Source of the DNA: Janthinobacterium sp. TND4EL3
GTDB lineage: Bacteria > Pseudomonadota > Gammaproteobacteria > Burkholderiales > Burkholderiaceae_D
NCBI RefSeq assembly: GCF_900156175.1
Contig: NZ_FTMV01000016.1
Coordinates: 1 to 64,000, forward strand
DNA length: 64,000 nt
Direction: 5' to 3'
Positions 16,025-25,493 of the stretch are shown here, in pieces. The translations under genes and the position numbers were made by a program. The notes below the pieces were generated by a model, which was not told the DNA's origin, did no database searches, and worked only from the letters and a program-made list of their open reading frames with translations. How positions within the stretch are numbered: the first letter of the stretch is position 1; every line of letters starts with the position of its first letter.

Positions 16025-17995
16025 TTACAGCTTGAACACGCCCACCACCTGCGTCAAATCCTGCGCCTGCTCCTGCAGGGCGTCGGCGGCCGCGGCTGCT
16101 TCTTCCACCAGGGCCGCATTCTGCTGGGTCACCTGGTCCATCTGGGCGATGGCCTCGTTGACTTGCTCGATGCCGCTGCGCTGCTCTTCGCTGGCCTGCG
16201 CAATATCCGCCATGATGGCGCTCACCTGGCGCACGCTGGCCACCACCGTGTCCATGGTGGCGCTGGCCTGGCTCACCTGGGCGTGGCCCAGGTCCACCGT
16301 GCCGGCGGACGCCTGGATCAGGTCCTTGATGTCTTTCGCGGCCGCCGTCGAACGCTGCGCCAGGGTGCGCACCTCGGTGGCGACGACGGCGAAGCCGCGT
16401 CCCTGTTCGCCGGCCCGGGCCGCTTCCACGGCCGCGTTCAAGGCCAGGATATTCGTCTGGAAGGCGATGCCGTCGATGACGCCGATGATGTCGGCGATCT
16501 TGTTTGAAGAGCTGCGGATGGCGTCCATGGTGCTGGCCACCTGCGCCACAGCCGCGCCGCCCTCGGCGGCCAGGGCCGAGGAATCGCGCGCCAGCCGGCT
16601 TGCCTGCTGCGCGTGGTCGACGTTCTGGCGCACGGTGGAACTCAGTTCTTCCATCGAGGCGGCCGTTTCTTCCAGCGAACTGGCTTGCTGCTCCGTGCGG
16701 CTCGACAAATCCAGGTTGCCGCTGGCGATTTCAGCGGAGGCCGTGGCGATCTGCCCGGCGCTGCCGCGCACCTTGCCCACCACTTGCGACAGCTTGTCGC
16801 TGATGCCGTTCATGGCGCGCAGCAGGCGGCCGATTTCGTCCAGGCTGCGGGTATCGAGGTGTACCGTCAGGTCGCCGGCGGCCATTTGCGCGGCGGCCGC
16901 TTCGGCTTGCGCCAGCGGGCGCGACACGAGGGTGCGCACCAGCCAGTACAGCAGCAGGGCGAAGACGAGCAGGGCGATGAAGCCGGAAATGGCCAGCTGG
17001 TTGCGCAGCTGGCGCGCTTCCAAGGTGATTTCGTCCGTGAACGTGCCGCCCGCGATGATCCATTGCCAATCCTTGAATTGACGGTAATACAGCTGCTTTT
17101 CGCGCGCGAGGGCAGCCGTTTCGCCGGGGGCCGTCCACGTGTAGCGCATGGCGCCGTCTTTCTGCGCCAGCATGTCCTGGATGAACAGGCGGCCGTCGCT
17201 GGCCTTGAAGTCGAGCGCGCTCTTGCCCTCGCTGTTCGGGTGCAGCACCAGGTGGCCGTAGTTGGCGCCGGGCGCCGTGTCGACAATATAGATGTAGCCC
17301 GTCTGGCCGATCTTGACCTTGCGCATCTTCTCTTTCAGCATGGCCAGATTCTTGCTGATGTCCAGGCCGATGAACAGCACGCCCACCACCTTGCCGGACG
17401 CGTCGCGCACGGGGTCGTACTGGGTAATGTATTGCTTGCCGAATAAGGTCGCCATGCCGATGAAGCGCTGGCCTGCGCGCAGCGGCGCGTAGCTGGGATG
17501 CTGGTGGTCGAGCTGGGTGCCGATGGCCCGTTCGCCATCCTGCTTTTTCAGCGAAGTGCTGATGCGCACGAATTCATCGCCATTGGCGGCAAAGATGGTG
17601 GCGATTGCGCCCGTCTGCGCCGTGTAGCGGTCCACCACGGCCGTGTCGAGGTTGAGCACCTTGCCGCCGTTGGCCAGGGCTGGCGTGGCCTTGCCGGCCA
17701 CGGCCACCATGGCGCTGGCATCGACCGTGAACGGGGCGGCAAATTCGGCCGCGAACAGGCGCGCGAAGCTGGCCGCTTCGTTGACCATGGCCGTATGGAA
17801 CACTTCGGTGGTGGTCATGACGCTGTCGAGTTCGCTGATGACGGCCGCTTCGGCCCGTTGTTCCAGCACGCGCGAGGTGCTGATGCTGATCAAGGCCGTC
17901 AGGCTGGCCAGGATCAGACTGACAAGGACGAAGGTGAAGACGGTGATCTTGCCGCCGACGCTGTAGTGGCGTGGGTGAAGGGAGAATTTTTGCAT
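16025..17995 (-). CDS. Methyl-accepting chemotaxis protein with Cache sensor
   Basis: 656 residues from ATG 17995. TM1 is at about 17-39, followed by a large periplasmic Cache_3-Cache_2-type sensor (about 45-335, including [18 protein letters not shown] and [19 protein letters not shown]), TM2 at about 345-365, HAMP, and the methyl-accepting signalling domain with the conserved [20 protein letters not shown] tip. It ends VGVFKL and lacks the WExF pentapeptide of the other receptor. Cache domains of this sort bind carboxylates or other small molecules. The frame extends upstream to 18142 but that part looks non-coding. Confidence 0.92.
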   Translation of the reverse strand: MQKFSLHPRHYSVGGKITVFTFVLVSLILASLTALISISTSRVLEQRAEAAVISELDSVMTTTEVFHTAMVNEAASFARLFAAEFAAPFTVDASAMVAVAGKATPALANGGKVLNLDTAVVDRYTAQTGAIATIFAANGDEFVRISTSLKKQDGERAIGTQLDHQHPSYAPLRAGQRFIGMATLFGKQYITQYDPVRDASGKVVGVLFIGLDISKNLAMLKEKMRKVKIGQTGYIYIVDTAPGANYGHLVLHPNSEGKSALDFKASDGRLFIQDMLAQKDGAMRYTWTAPGETAALAREKQLYYRQFKDWQWIIAGGTFTDEITLEARQLRNQLAISGFIALLVFALLLYWLVRTLVSRPLAQAEAAAAQMAAGDLTVHLDTRSLDEIGRLLRAMNGISDKLSQVVGKVRGSAGQIATASAEIASGNLDLSSRTEQQASSLEETAASMEELSSTVRQNVDHAQQASRLARDSSALAAEGGAAVAQVASTMDAIRSSSNKIADIIGVIDGIAFQTNILALNAAVEAARAGEQGRGFAVVATEVRTLAQRSTAAAKDIKDLIQASAGTVDLGHAQVSQASATMDTVVASVRQVSAIMADIAQASEEQRSGIEQVNEAIAQMDQVTQQNAALVEEAAAAADALQEQAQDLTQVVGVFKL

Positions 17996-18557
17996 GACGA
18001 AGTCGAGTCTGGTAACGGATGGGCTGCGCAGCGCGCACACGCCACGCACATCGCCGCCGGCAAGGCAGGCAATGGGAGAAGGGCAATCTACGGAAGCTGG
18101 TGCGGCGGGAAAAGGGTTAAGGCTGGGCTGTGGCAGTATCAACAGCCGCTGTGTCAGGGGGCGATGATACCATGAAGCTTGCCTTTTGTTACTAAGTGTT
18201 TCCCGTGGGAATTAAAAATTGATCGAGAAACTTTATCTACATCAAGCATAATGACCATGCCATATTGACTTTTTTCAATTGCACCCTGTGTTTTCGGATT
18301 GCTGCCTGGCGTTTCTGCCGCCTGCTGCCTGGGTGCGGACAATTCCTCACGAATGTTTCACTTTGTAATGAATGAAACAGCATCCTTAATCCGCGTTTAA
18401 GCTTCTGGGAAGAAACTGATATTCCATGGGAGACTGCCAGGCCGTATCCTGTAGAATAATATGCAGACCAGTCGTGTATTCCCCTTACTGTCTTGCTGGC
18501 TGGCGCATGCATCTCTGCGCAGCCTGGAATTGATATAACTAATTTTCGGAGTAGCCG
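17996..18557. other. Divergent intergenic region between chemoreceptor and prc
   Basis: No credible gene. The region from 18170 to 18550 is AT-richer and must hold the promoters for both flanking genes. TTTCGGAGTAGCCG just before 18558 supplies the ribosome site for prc. Confidence 0.45.
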
Positions 18558-20825
18558 ATGAAGAAGCAAATGATGCTGGTCACCCTGGTGCTTGCCCTGT
18601 CAGCCCAAGCTGGCGCAGCCCAGACGGACAAGAGCGCCGCGCCTCCGCCCCCCATGAAGCCGCTGGCCCAGCAGACCCAGGCCGCCCTGTGGGCGTCGCG
18701 CGTCCTGACGCGCGTCCATTACAAGGCCACGCCGCTCGACGACGCCATGTCGGAAAAGATCTTCGACCGCTATTTCAAGTCCCTTGACGCGGAAAAGCTG
18801 TTTTTCGTGCAAGCCGACATCGACCGCTTCGCGCCGCTGCGCAGCAAGCTCGACGACGCCATCATCAACGAAGACCTGACGGCGCCGTTCGCCATCTACA
18901 ATCTGTACCAGCAGCGTTTCGACGAGCGCATGGCGTATGCGCGGGAATTGCTGAAGACCAAATTCGATTTCACGGCCGACGAGAGCTACCAGCTCGACCG
19001 GGAGAAGGCCGCCTGGCCGAAAAACGACGAGGAAGTGCGCGACCTGTGGCGCAAGCGCGTCAAGAATGACTGGCTGCGCCTGAAGCTGGCGGGCAAGGAA
19101 GACAAGGCCATCCGTGAGACGCTGGACAAGCGCTATGAGAGCTATACCACGCGTTCGCGCAAGCTCAACAGCGAAGACGTGTTCCAGATCTTCATGAATG
19201 CGTATGCGATGTCGATCGAGCCGCATACCAATTACCTGGGGCCGCGCGCTTCGGAAAATTTTGACATCGCCATGCGCCTGTCGCTTGAAGGCATCGGCGC
19301 CGTGCTGCAGACGCGCGACGAATACACGGTGGTGCGCGAAGTCGTGCCGGGCAGCCCGGCCGGCCTGTCGGGCAAGCTGAAGGTGGGCGACCGCATCGTC
19401 GGCGTGGGGCAGGGCGACAAGGGGCCCATCACGGAAGTGCTGGGCTGGCGCATTGATGACGTGGTGCAATTGATTCGCGGCGCCAAGGATTCCGTCGTGC
19501 GCCTCGATGTGCTGCCTGCCGATGCCGGTCCCGACGCCAAGCACGTGGTCTTGCCGCTGGTGCGCAAGAAAATCAGCATGGAAGAGCAGGCGGCGAAGAA
19601 ATCCATCATCGAAGTGCGCGACAACGGCGTCAAGCGCCGTATCGGCGTGATTTCCTTGCCGACCTTCTATCAGGACTTCGCGGCGCGCCAGCGTGGGGAC
19701 AAGGATTTCAAGAGCGCCACGCGCGACGTCGCCCGCCTGCTGGGTGAATTGAAGAAGGACAAGGTCGACAATGTCCTGATCGACTTGCGCAACAATGGCG
19801 GCGGTTCCCTGATTGAAGCCGTCGACTTGACGGGTCTGTTCATCGACAAGGGCCCGGTCGTGATGCAGCGCAATGCCGAAGGCAAGGTCGACATCGAAAG
19901 CGACAATAATGCCGGATTGGCCTGGGATGGCCCGATGGGCGTGCTGATCAATCGCGGTTCCGCTTCCGCCTCGGAAATTTTCGCCGCCGCCATCCAGGAC
20001 TACGGCCGCGGCGTCATCATCGGCGAAGGCAGCTTCGGCAAGGGCACCGTGCAGACCTTGTTCAATCTCGACCGTTTCGGCGGCAGCGAGAAAGCCCGCT
20101 ACGGCGAGCTGAAAATGACGATTGCGCAATTTTTCCGCATCAACGGCGGCACCACGCAATTGCGCGGCGTCACGCCCGACATCAAGCTGCCAGCCATGTC
20201 CGACACGGAAAATTTCGGCGAGTCGAGCTATGACAATGCCTTGCCATGGGTGGCCATCAAGCCGGCGCCTTACATGCCGACGGGCGACCTGAAGGATATC
20301 GTGCCCATGCTGGACAAGAAGCATGAGGCGCGCGTGGCCAAGGACAAGGATTTCCAGTACCTGCTCGATGACATCGCCCTCGTCGTCAAGCAGCGCAAGG
20401 AAAACCAGATTTCGCTCAATGAAGCCGTGCGCCGCAAGGAGCGCGACGCGCAGGAAGCGCGCGCCAAGGCGCGTGAAAAGCGCCTGATCGCGCAGATTTC
20501 CAACCCGTCCGACGACCTGGTGGTGATTCCTGACCCGAAAGATGTGCTGAAGGGCGCGAAGGCGGCCAGCAAGACGGCCAAGCAGATTGCTGCCGTGAAG
20601 GGCGCCCTGCGCACCGATGACGGCTTGCAGGGCGATGAACGGGCCCTGAGCGCCGAACTGGACGCCGAGACGGCCGCCAAGAGCGCCAAGGACGTGCTGC
20701 TGAACGAATCGGCGCGCATCCTGGCCGACGAAGTGGCGCTGATCAAGTCCGATACGCGTCTGGCAGCCAAGGTCTTGCCTTACGCTGCCGATAGCAAGGC
20801 AAGCCCGGTGGCGGCAGCGAAGTAA
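18558..20825 (+). CDS. prc: Tail-specific (carboxy-terminal) protease
   Basis: 755 residues with a signal peptide, periplasmic. The order is an N-terminal helical domain (about 40-250), a PDZ domain (about 250-340, LSLEGIGAVLQTRDEYTVVREVVPGSPAGLSGKLKVGD), the S41 protease core with SASASEIF (Ser470) and GEGSFGKGTVQ (Lys495), 25 residues apart as in the Ser/Lys dyad of E. coli Prc, and a long basic C-terminal DUF3340-type extension. It degrades misfolded or tagged periplasmic proteins and processes cell-wall hydrolase regulators. A strong terminator follows 18 bp after the stop. Confidence 0.95.
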   Translation: MKKQMMLVTLVLALSAQAGAAQTDKSAAPPPPMKPLAQQTQAALWASRVLTRVHYKATPLDDAMSEKIFDRYFKSLDAEKLFFVQADIDRFAPLRSKLDDAIINEDLTAPFAIYNLYQQRFDERMAYARELLKTKFDFTADESYQLDREKAAWPKNDEEVRDLWRKRVKNDWLRLKLAGKEDKAIRETLDKRYESYTTRSRKLNSEDVFQIFMNAYAMSIEPHTNYLGPRASENFDIAMRLSLEGIGAVLQTRDEYTVVREVVPGSPAGLSGKLKVGDRIVGVGQGDKGPITEVLGWRIDDVVQLIRGAKDSVVRLDVLPADAGPDAKHVVLPLVRKKISMEEQAAKKSIIEVRDNGVKRRIGVISLPTFYQDFAARQRGDKDFKSATRDVARLLGELKKDKVDNVLIDLRNNGGGSLIEAVDLTGLFIDKGPVVMQRNAEGKVDIESDNNAGLAWDGPMGVLINRGSASASEIFAAAIQDYGRGVIIGEGSFGKGTVQTLFNLDRFGGSEKARYGELKMTIAQFFRINGGTTQLRGVTPDIKLPAMSDTENFGESSYDNALPWVAIKPAPYMPTGDLKDIVPMLDKKHEARVAKDKDFQYLLDDIALVVKQRKENQISLNEAVRRKERDAQEARAKAREKRLIAQISNPSDDLVVIPDPKDVLKGAKAASKTAKQIAAVKGALRTDDGLQGDERALSAELDAETAAKSAKDVLLNESARILADEVALIKSDTRLAAKVLPYAADSKASPVAAAK

Positions 20826-20843
20826 GCTGGTCACGGAGTAAAC

Positions 20844-20873
20844 AACCGGTTCCTGGCGGAACCGGTTTTTTTT
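20844..20873 (+). terminator. Intrinsic terminator of prc
   Basis: Perfect 10-bp stem AACCGGTTCC-tggc-GGAACCGGTT followed by eight T residues. The putative left end of the IS element begins immediately after the T-run. Confidence 0.92.
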
Positions 20874-21884
20874 GGCTATGTCACCGTCAGGTGTGGGAAT
20901 GTTCCCACCGTTGCTTTCAATAACGCTTCTGGCGAGCGGATGCGCCCGGCGTCCAGTATCCAGCGCCACCCCAGGTAATTCGGCAGATAACGGCTGGCTA
21001 CGCCATGGAAGATGCGCAGCCAGCCGCGCAAGCGGCTGTGATACGCGTTGACGTTCTGCACGTGGGCGGCGCCCTGCACGCGGATGCCGGCGTGCAAGTT
21101 GACGGCCTGGTGGCTGATGCCCGCTTCACGGGCGAAGGCGCGATAGGCAGCGTGGCCGTCGGTGAGCAGCAAGACGTCCTTGTCGATCACGGGTGGCAGG
21201 CAGGCATGCAGCTGCACCTTGGTCAGCGCCCCTTTTCCCGTGACGAAATCGAGGGTTTGTCCCGTGCGGTCGCGCGCCACCACGATGCAGACCTGTTCAC
21301 TGGAAATGCCGCGCTGGCGGGCATGGCCGCCCCGGCGGCGTGCCGGACGCGCCAGATGCCTGGATCCCTTTTCCGATTCCAGCAGATACAGCTCGTCGGC
21401 CTCGGCGATGCCGTGCAGGCAATGGGGCCGGTCCGTCCTGGCGAGCGTCAAAAACCGGTGGCGCCAGCGGAAGGCGGTGTTGCGGTGCACGTTCAGCTGT
21501 CGCGCTGCCTGGCGCACGGAAGCCGATGCCAGCAGGCAATCGGCGTAGGCTAGCCACAGCGATTTATGGCGCAAGCGCGCCAGCGGCGTGCCGGTGAGCG
21601 CATTGAAGGTGCGCCCGCACGGCACGCAGCGGTAGCGCTGCAGTCCGTGCGCACGACCGTGCCGGTGAGCATGGCTGCTGTGGCAGGCGGGACAAGCCAA
21701 ATGCGGCTGTGCAACGCTTTCAAGCAATGCGACGGTGGCGTCCTGTGGCGTGTTGCCACGCAGCCGGGCGATGCCTGCCTGCCGCTGGCGGCGGCTCAGC
21801 TGGGAAAACTGCGCGATAAAACGGATCCATTTGGCGTGCTGCATGGAAGGCTCCTGTTTGTCTGAGATAGACAGTCAGACAGCC
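20874..21884 (-). mobile_element. IS1595-type insertion sequence (approximate limits)
   Basis: The transposase gene fills almost the whole segment. Candidate imperfect terminal repeats are GGCTATGTCACCGTCA at 20874 and, on the other strand from 21884, GGCTGTCTGACTGTCT, matching at about 11 of 16 positions; the transposase stop codon lies within the left one. No target duplication was found (flanks are a T-run and ggggcaga), so the limits are tentative. It is inserted between prc and copy 1 of the 120-nt repeat. Confidence 0.5.
20876..21844 (-). CDS. IS1595-family (ISXO2-like) transposase
   Basis: 322 residues. An N-terminal zinc ribbon (CPACHSSH...RYRCVPCGRTF), a helix-turn-helix (SASVRQAARQLNVHRNTAFRWRHRF), then an ISXO2-type catalytic domain: EADELYLLESEKGS with the first acidic residue, LLTDGHAAYRAFA with the second, and HVQNVNAYHSRLRGWL, where an Asn stands in the third position, as in some IS1595 groups. 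Full length and uninterrupted, so possibly active. Confidence 0.85.
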   Translation of the reverse strand: MQHAKWIRFIAQFSQLSRRQRQAGIARLRGNTPQDATVALLESVAQPHLACPACHSSHAHRHGRAHGLQRYRCVPCGRTFNALTGTPLARLRHKSLWLAYADCLLASASVRQAARQLNVHRNTAFRWRHRFLTLARTDRPHCLHGIAEADELYLLESEKGSRHLARPARRRGGHARQRGISSEQVCIVVARDRTGQTLDFVTGKGALTKVQLHACLPPVIDKDVLLLTDGHAAYRAFAREAGISHQAVNLHAGIRVQGAAHVQNVNAYHSRLRGWLRIFHGVASRYLPNYLGWRWILDAGRIRSPEALLKATVGTFPHLTVT

Positions 21885-21967
21885 GGGGCAGAGCAAGATT
21901 CCTGGAAATCCCCTACTTAACGGAGACAGAGCCTTTTTTTTCGCCTCGATCAGTTATCTGTTTTGCG

Positions 21968-22089
21968 TATTTCTATCATTCCAACAATCAATTGGATTGA
22001 TATGCCGCGACGCAGCATAATGCATCTGTCTCCTCTATTCTCCTCCAAGAAAATAGATTCAGCCCGCTCCTTGTAGCGGGCTTTTTTTT
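21968..22089 (+). repeat. Copy 1 of a six-copy 120-nt repeat, putative small RNA
   Basis: First of six related elements, all on the + strand. Order: conserved 38-nt leader (tatttctatcatt...ttggattgatatgc), hairpin 1 with a mismatch in this copy, ctgtctcctcta (anti-Shine-Dalgarno-like), a weak second hairpin, attcagcccgct and the terminator GCCCGCT-CCTTGT-AGCGGGC plus eight T. It lies just after the IS element; without that IS it would follow prc by about 130 bp. The LysR gene on the other strand ends right after it. Confidence 0.8.
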
Positions 22090-22092
22090 GCC

Positions 22093-23019
22093 TCAGATTT
22101 CGCGCGCAGGCATTTGCACATCCGCATTTTCCGCCAGCAAGCCGGTGAGCCAGCCGGCAAACGCCTGCACCTTGGGCGCAGCCAGGCGGCCTTGGGGCGT
22201 CAGCAGGGATATGGGCATGGGCGTGGGCGGGTGGGCGGGCAGCACGGCCACGAGCGCGCCGCTGTCGAGGTGGCGGCGCACCTGGTACACGGCCGCCTGC
22301 GCCAGGCCCAGCCCCTGCAGCGCGCAATCGACGCTCGCGTCCGCATCGTTGACGGCGATGGGGCCGGCCATCTGCACGCGCACCACCTCCTTGTCTTGCA
22401 GGAAATCCCAGTCGAAAGCGCGTCCCGTGCGGCCCGAGTAATGCATGATGCCCCGGTGCGCGGCCAGCTCGGCCAGGGTGTGCGGCGTGCCATGCCGCGC
22501 CAGGTAGGCGGGCGAGGCGCAGGTGACGAAGCGCATCTGGCCGATCTGCTTGCCGATGAAGGCGGAATCCTGCAAGTCACCCACGCGCAAGGCGCAATCG
22601 ATGCCTTCCTGCGTCAGGTCGATCAGGCGGTCCGTCAGGCTCAGCTGCAAATGCACCTCGGGGCAGGCGGCGTGAAATTGCGCAAGATGGGGCACCACCA
22701 GGGTGCGCCCCACCGTACTCGGCAGGTTGATGCGCAACAAACCGCGCGGTTTTTTCGCGTCAGGGCCGCGAAACGCCAGCTCCGCCGTATCGACGGCCTT
22801 CAGGATCGCCACGCAGTGGTGAAAGTACTCGGCCCCTTCCGGCGTCAGCGACAAACGGCGCGTGGTTCGCTGCAGCAATTGCGTGCCCAGGTAGGCTTCC
22901 AGCTTTTGCAGGGTGGCCGTCAGCGCGGCGCGCGGCAAGTTCAAGGTCTCGGCCGCCTTGGAAAAGCTGTTGGCTTCGACGATGCGCACGAAGGTCTGCA
23001 TGGCCTTGATCTTGTCCAT
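22093..23019 (-). CDS. LysR-family transcriptional regulator
   Basis: 308 residues. The N-terminal winged helix-turn-helix is typical (MDKIKAMQTFVRIVEANSFSKAAETLNLPRAALTATLQKLE), followed by the periplasmic-binding-protein-like effector domain (GLLRINLPSTVGRTLVVPHL, CALRVGDLQDSAFIGKQIGQ). It belongs to the large AaeR/DmlR-like group. It is divergent from an MFS transporter gene with a short shared promoter region (23020-23125), which suggests it controls that transporter. Its 3' end abuts repeat copy 1. Confidence 0.9.
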   Translation of the reverse strand: MDKIKAMQTFVRIVEANSFSKAAETLNLPRAALTATLQKLEAYLGTQLLQRTTRRLSLTPEGAEYFHHCVAILKAVDTAELAFRGPDAKKPRGLLRINLPSTVGRTLVVPHLAQFHAACPEVHLQLSLTDRLIDLTQEGIDCALRVGDLQDSAFIGKQIGQMRFVTCASPAYLARHGTPHTLAELAAHRGIMHYSGRTGRAFDWDFLQDKEVVRVQMAGPIAVNDADASVDCALQGLGLAQAAVYQVRRHLDSGALVAVLPAHPPTPMPISLLTPQGRLAAPKVQAFAGWLTGLLAENADVQMPAREI

Positions 23020-23125
23020 GGCGATTGTTCATCTTATGTGAAAAGTATAAGCGGATTATGCCCTAATTATCTTTGCCGCAGGTTTGCCTAGAATGGCAGC
23101 ATCCCTACCGAACCGAGGAAACAAC

Positions 23126-24340
23126 ATGAACAAGGCCTCATCTGCTACTCCCCGCGACATCGCGCCCGCCATGGTGCTGCTGCTGGCCATCGCCTCCGGC
23201 CTCATCGTCGCCAACCTGTATTACGCGCAAACCCTCGTCGGGCCCATCAGCGCCTCGACGGGCCTGTCGGCCAAGGCGGCCGGGCTGATCGTCACCCTGA
23301 CGCAAGTGGGCTACACCCTGGGCCTGCTGTTTGTCGTGCCGCTGGGCGACTTGCTGGAAAACCGCCGCCTGATCGTCACGGCCTTGCTGGTGACGGCCAC
23401 GGCCCTCGTGGCGGCGGCCCTCTCCACGGGCGCCGTCGTCTTTCTTGCGGCCGCCCTGGCCATCGGCCTCGGTTCCGTGGCGGCGCAGGTGATCGTGCCG
23501 TTTGCCGCCCACCTGTCGCAGGAAGCGACGCGCGGGCAGACGGTGGGCAAGGTGGTCAGCGGCTTGTTGATGGGCATCATGCTGGCCCGGCCCGCGGCCT
23601 CGCTGGTGGCGGCCCATGCGAGCTGGCACGTGGTGTTTGGCGGCGCCGCCGTGCTGATGGTGCTGCTGGCGCTGGTGCTGCGCCGCGCCTTGCCCGTGCG
23701 CCAGCCCGTGTCGGGCATGCGCTATCCGGCCCTGATGGCGTCCTTGTGGCATTTGCTGCTGGGCACGCCCGTGCTGCGCCGCCGCGCCGCCTATCACGCG
23801 GGCCTGTTTGGCGCCTTCAGCCTGTTCTGGACCGTCACGCCGCTGGTGCTGGCCAGCCCCGCGTTCGGCCTGTCGCAAACGGGCATCGCCATCTTTGCCC
23901 TGGTGGGCATGGCCGGTGCCGTCGCCTCGCCCATCGCGGGCCGCCTGGCGGACGCGGGCCACACCTTGCCGGCCACGGCCGCCGCGCTGGCGCTGGGCAT
24001 CGCCGCGTTTGCCTTGCCGATGTTGGCGCCGGAAGCGAAACACGTGGCGCTGGGCTTGCTGGTCGTGGCGTCCATCGTGCTTGACATGGGCGTGGCGGCG
24101 AACCTGGTGCTGGGCCAGCGCGCCATCTTCAGCCTGGGCGCGGAAGTGCGGGGCCGCCTGAACGGCTTGTACTTCGCCCTGTTCTTTGCTGGCGGCGCGG
24201 CCGGCTCGGCCATCGGCGCCTGGGTGTACGCCAGCTACGGCTGGCCTGCGACCTTGCTGGCCGGCATGGCGTTTCCGGGCTTGGCCCTGCTGGTGTGGCT
24301 GGGAGAATTTTTACCCTCGGCAACGCGCCGCACGGCGTGA
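23126..24340 (+). CDS. MFS transporter, drug/arabinose efflux type
   Basis: 404 residues, about twelve hydrophobic segments. The opening MVLLLAIASGLIVANLYYAQTLVGPI and the loop motif VPLGDLLENRRLIV between TM2 and TM3 identify a major facilitator of the DHA1-like proton-antiport group. The start at 23126 follows GAGGAAACAAC. It is divergent from a LysR regulator, a common exporter/regulator pair. The substrate is unknown. Repeat copy 2 begins 32 bp after its stop and would form its 3' UTR and terminator. Confidence 0.88.
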   Translation: MNKASSATPRDIAPAMVLLLAIASGLIVANLYYAQTLVGPISASTGLSAKAAGLIVTLTQVGYTLGLLFVVPLGDLLENRRLIVTALLVTATALVAAALSTGAVVFLAAALAIGLGSVAAQVIVPFAAHLSQEATRGQTVGKVVSGLLMGIMLARPAASLVAAHASWHVVFGGAAVLMVLLALVLRRALPVRQPVSGMRYPALMASLWHLLLGTPVLRRRAAYHAGLFGAFSLFWTVTPLVLASPAFGLSQTGIAIFALVGMAGAVASPIAGRLADAGHTLPATAAALALGIAAFALPMLAPEAKHVALGLLVVASIVLDMGVAANLVLGQRAIFSLGAEVRGRLNGLYFALFFAGGAAGSAIGAWVYASYGWPATLLAGMAFPGLALLVWLGEFLPSATRRTA

Positions 24341-24372
24341 AACCCTGATGGCAGCTCATTATCACTGATGGA

Positions 24373-24492
24373 TATTTCTATCATCATGAAGATAAAGTGG
24401 CGTGATATGCCGCGCTGCCGCATCATGCACTTGTCTCCTCTATCTCCTCCAAGGAAATAGATTCATCCCGCTTCCATAGCGGGTTTTTTTTT
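24373..24492 (+). repeat. Copy 2 of the six-copy 120-nt repeat, putative small RNA
   Basis: Subfamily B leader (tatttctatcatcatgaaga, then taaagtgg), hairpin ATGCCGC-GCT-GCCGCAT, ttgtctcctcta, a CTAT..CC-tccaa-GG..ATAG hairpin, and the terminator CCCGCT-TCCAT-AGCGGG with a T-run of nine. A one-base deletion in the CTCC run breaks any reading frame shared with the other copies. It sits between the MFS gene and the converging pentapeptide-repeat gene. Confidence 0.8.
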
Positions 24493-24502
24493 GCCTTTTA
24501 CA

Positions 24503-25195
24503 TTAAATCACCACGAGATCGAGCGCGCGCATGAAGTTGGCCGCCTGCGCATGCGTGATGACGGCGCCTTTCAGCAGGGACGCTTCGCTCAGTTTGAAAC
24601 CGTCGATGTCGGCGCCGCGCAAGTCCGCGCCCTGGAACTTCGCCAGCTTGATGGTGGCGTTGCGCAGGCTGCCTCCTTCGAAGACGGCGTCGCGGAAGTC
24701 GCAGCCGGCCAAGTAGGCGTCGGAAAAGTCCAGCTGTTTGAGTATTGCCTTGCGGAACGAGAAGCCGCGCAGGTCGGCGCCCACCAGCAGGCTGTCTTCG
24801 AAGGTCAAGCCCAGGTGGGCCGCTTCCTCGAACGCGGCGCCCGTCAGCTTGCAGCCCCGGTAGGTGGCCGAGGCCAGCTTGGCGCGCCGCCATTTCGTGT
24901 TGTTCAGGTCGCACCCTTCGAAGGTGGCGTCGACGGCGTCGACGGATTCGAAATCGGCGCTGCCGGCGCGGCAGCGGCGCCAGGTGCTGCGCGCAAGCTT
25001 GCTGGCAAACAAGTTGGTGTCGGCAAAGGTGCAGCGTTCAAAGGTGCAGCCCTGCAAGTCGAGGCGCGACAGGTCTTCGCCGTCGAAGGCGCAATCGATG
25101 AAGTGGTGCACCGGCAGGGCCAGCTGCTGCTCGATGCCGGCGCGGTCCAGGGTCATGCCAGTTGCTGCGGTGTCGTGTGTTGCCATCCTTCTCAT
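24503..25195 (-). CDS. Pentapeptide-repeat protein
   Basis: 230 residues made largely of A(D/N)LxX-type pentapeptides (for example LSRLDLQGCTFERCTFADTN, LRGADIDGFKLSEAS). This is the right-handed quadrilateral beta-helix fold shared by Qnr and MfpA-type DNA mimics, though no gyrase-protection signature could be confirmed. There is no signal peptide, so it is likely cytosolic. The start is uncertain between 25195 and 25186. It converges with the MFS gene; repeat copy 2 lies between them. Confidence 0.85.
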   Translation of the reverse strand: MRRMATHDTAATGMTLDRAGIEQQLALPVHHFIDCAFDGEDLSRLDLQGCTFERCTFADTNLFASKLARSTWRRCRAGSADFESVDAVDATFEGCDLNNTKWRRAKLASATYRGCKLTGAAFEEAAHLGLTFEDSLLVGADLRGFSFRKAILKQLDFSDAYLAGCDFRDAVFEGGSLRNATIKLAKFQGADLRGADIDGFKLSEASLLKGAVITHAQAANFMRALDLVVI

Positions 25196-25493
25196 TCCTA
25201 ATCAAAGCAGGGGAGGGATGGCGCGGCGGGAAAATGCACGAACCAGTACACCTCACCGGCTGGTGTAACAGCCAAGGGTCAGCGCCGTGGGTCCGCGCGG
25301 GCGGGAGCATGCCGGACTGTGCCGGGCACTTACCGGGTTACCAACCGGTGCGCTCATTTTCGATCAGCCTGTATTGTAGCGGCTAGACTACACACTTGCC
25401 AGTGCTGGATAAACCGGGTTAGTATCGTTGCAGGCACAGCCACTGCGCCAACGTCGCTCGGACGGATCCGGGCGCTTACGTACAGAGATAACC

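Noticed and set aside
18200-18245. Possible FliA promoter upstream of the Cache receptor
   Set aside because: The minus strand has TAAAGTTT, as in a sigma28 -35, but no GCCGATAA-like -10 at the required spacing.
18600-20969. 789-codon open frame opposite prc
   Set aside because: Composition typical of antisense shadow; Prc on the + strand has its complete domain order and catalytic dyad.
24235-24426. Conserved small ORF on the minus strand of the repeats (MMPxCSISIQL-like)
   Set aside because: The ribosome-like AGAGGAGACAG and ATG occur in reverse complement, but frame and length vary between copies and single-base indels break it. The terminator and T-run show that + is the transcribed strand.
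24503-25195. Qnr-type quinolone resistance gene
   Set aside because: Size and pentapeptides fit, but the specific Qnr loops and N-terminus were not recognised, so only the general family is given.
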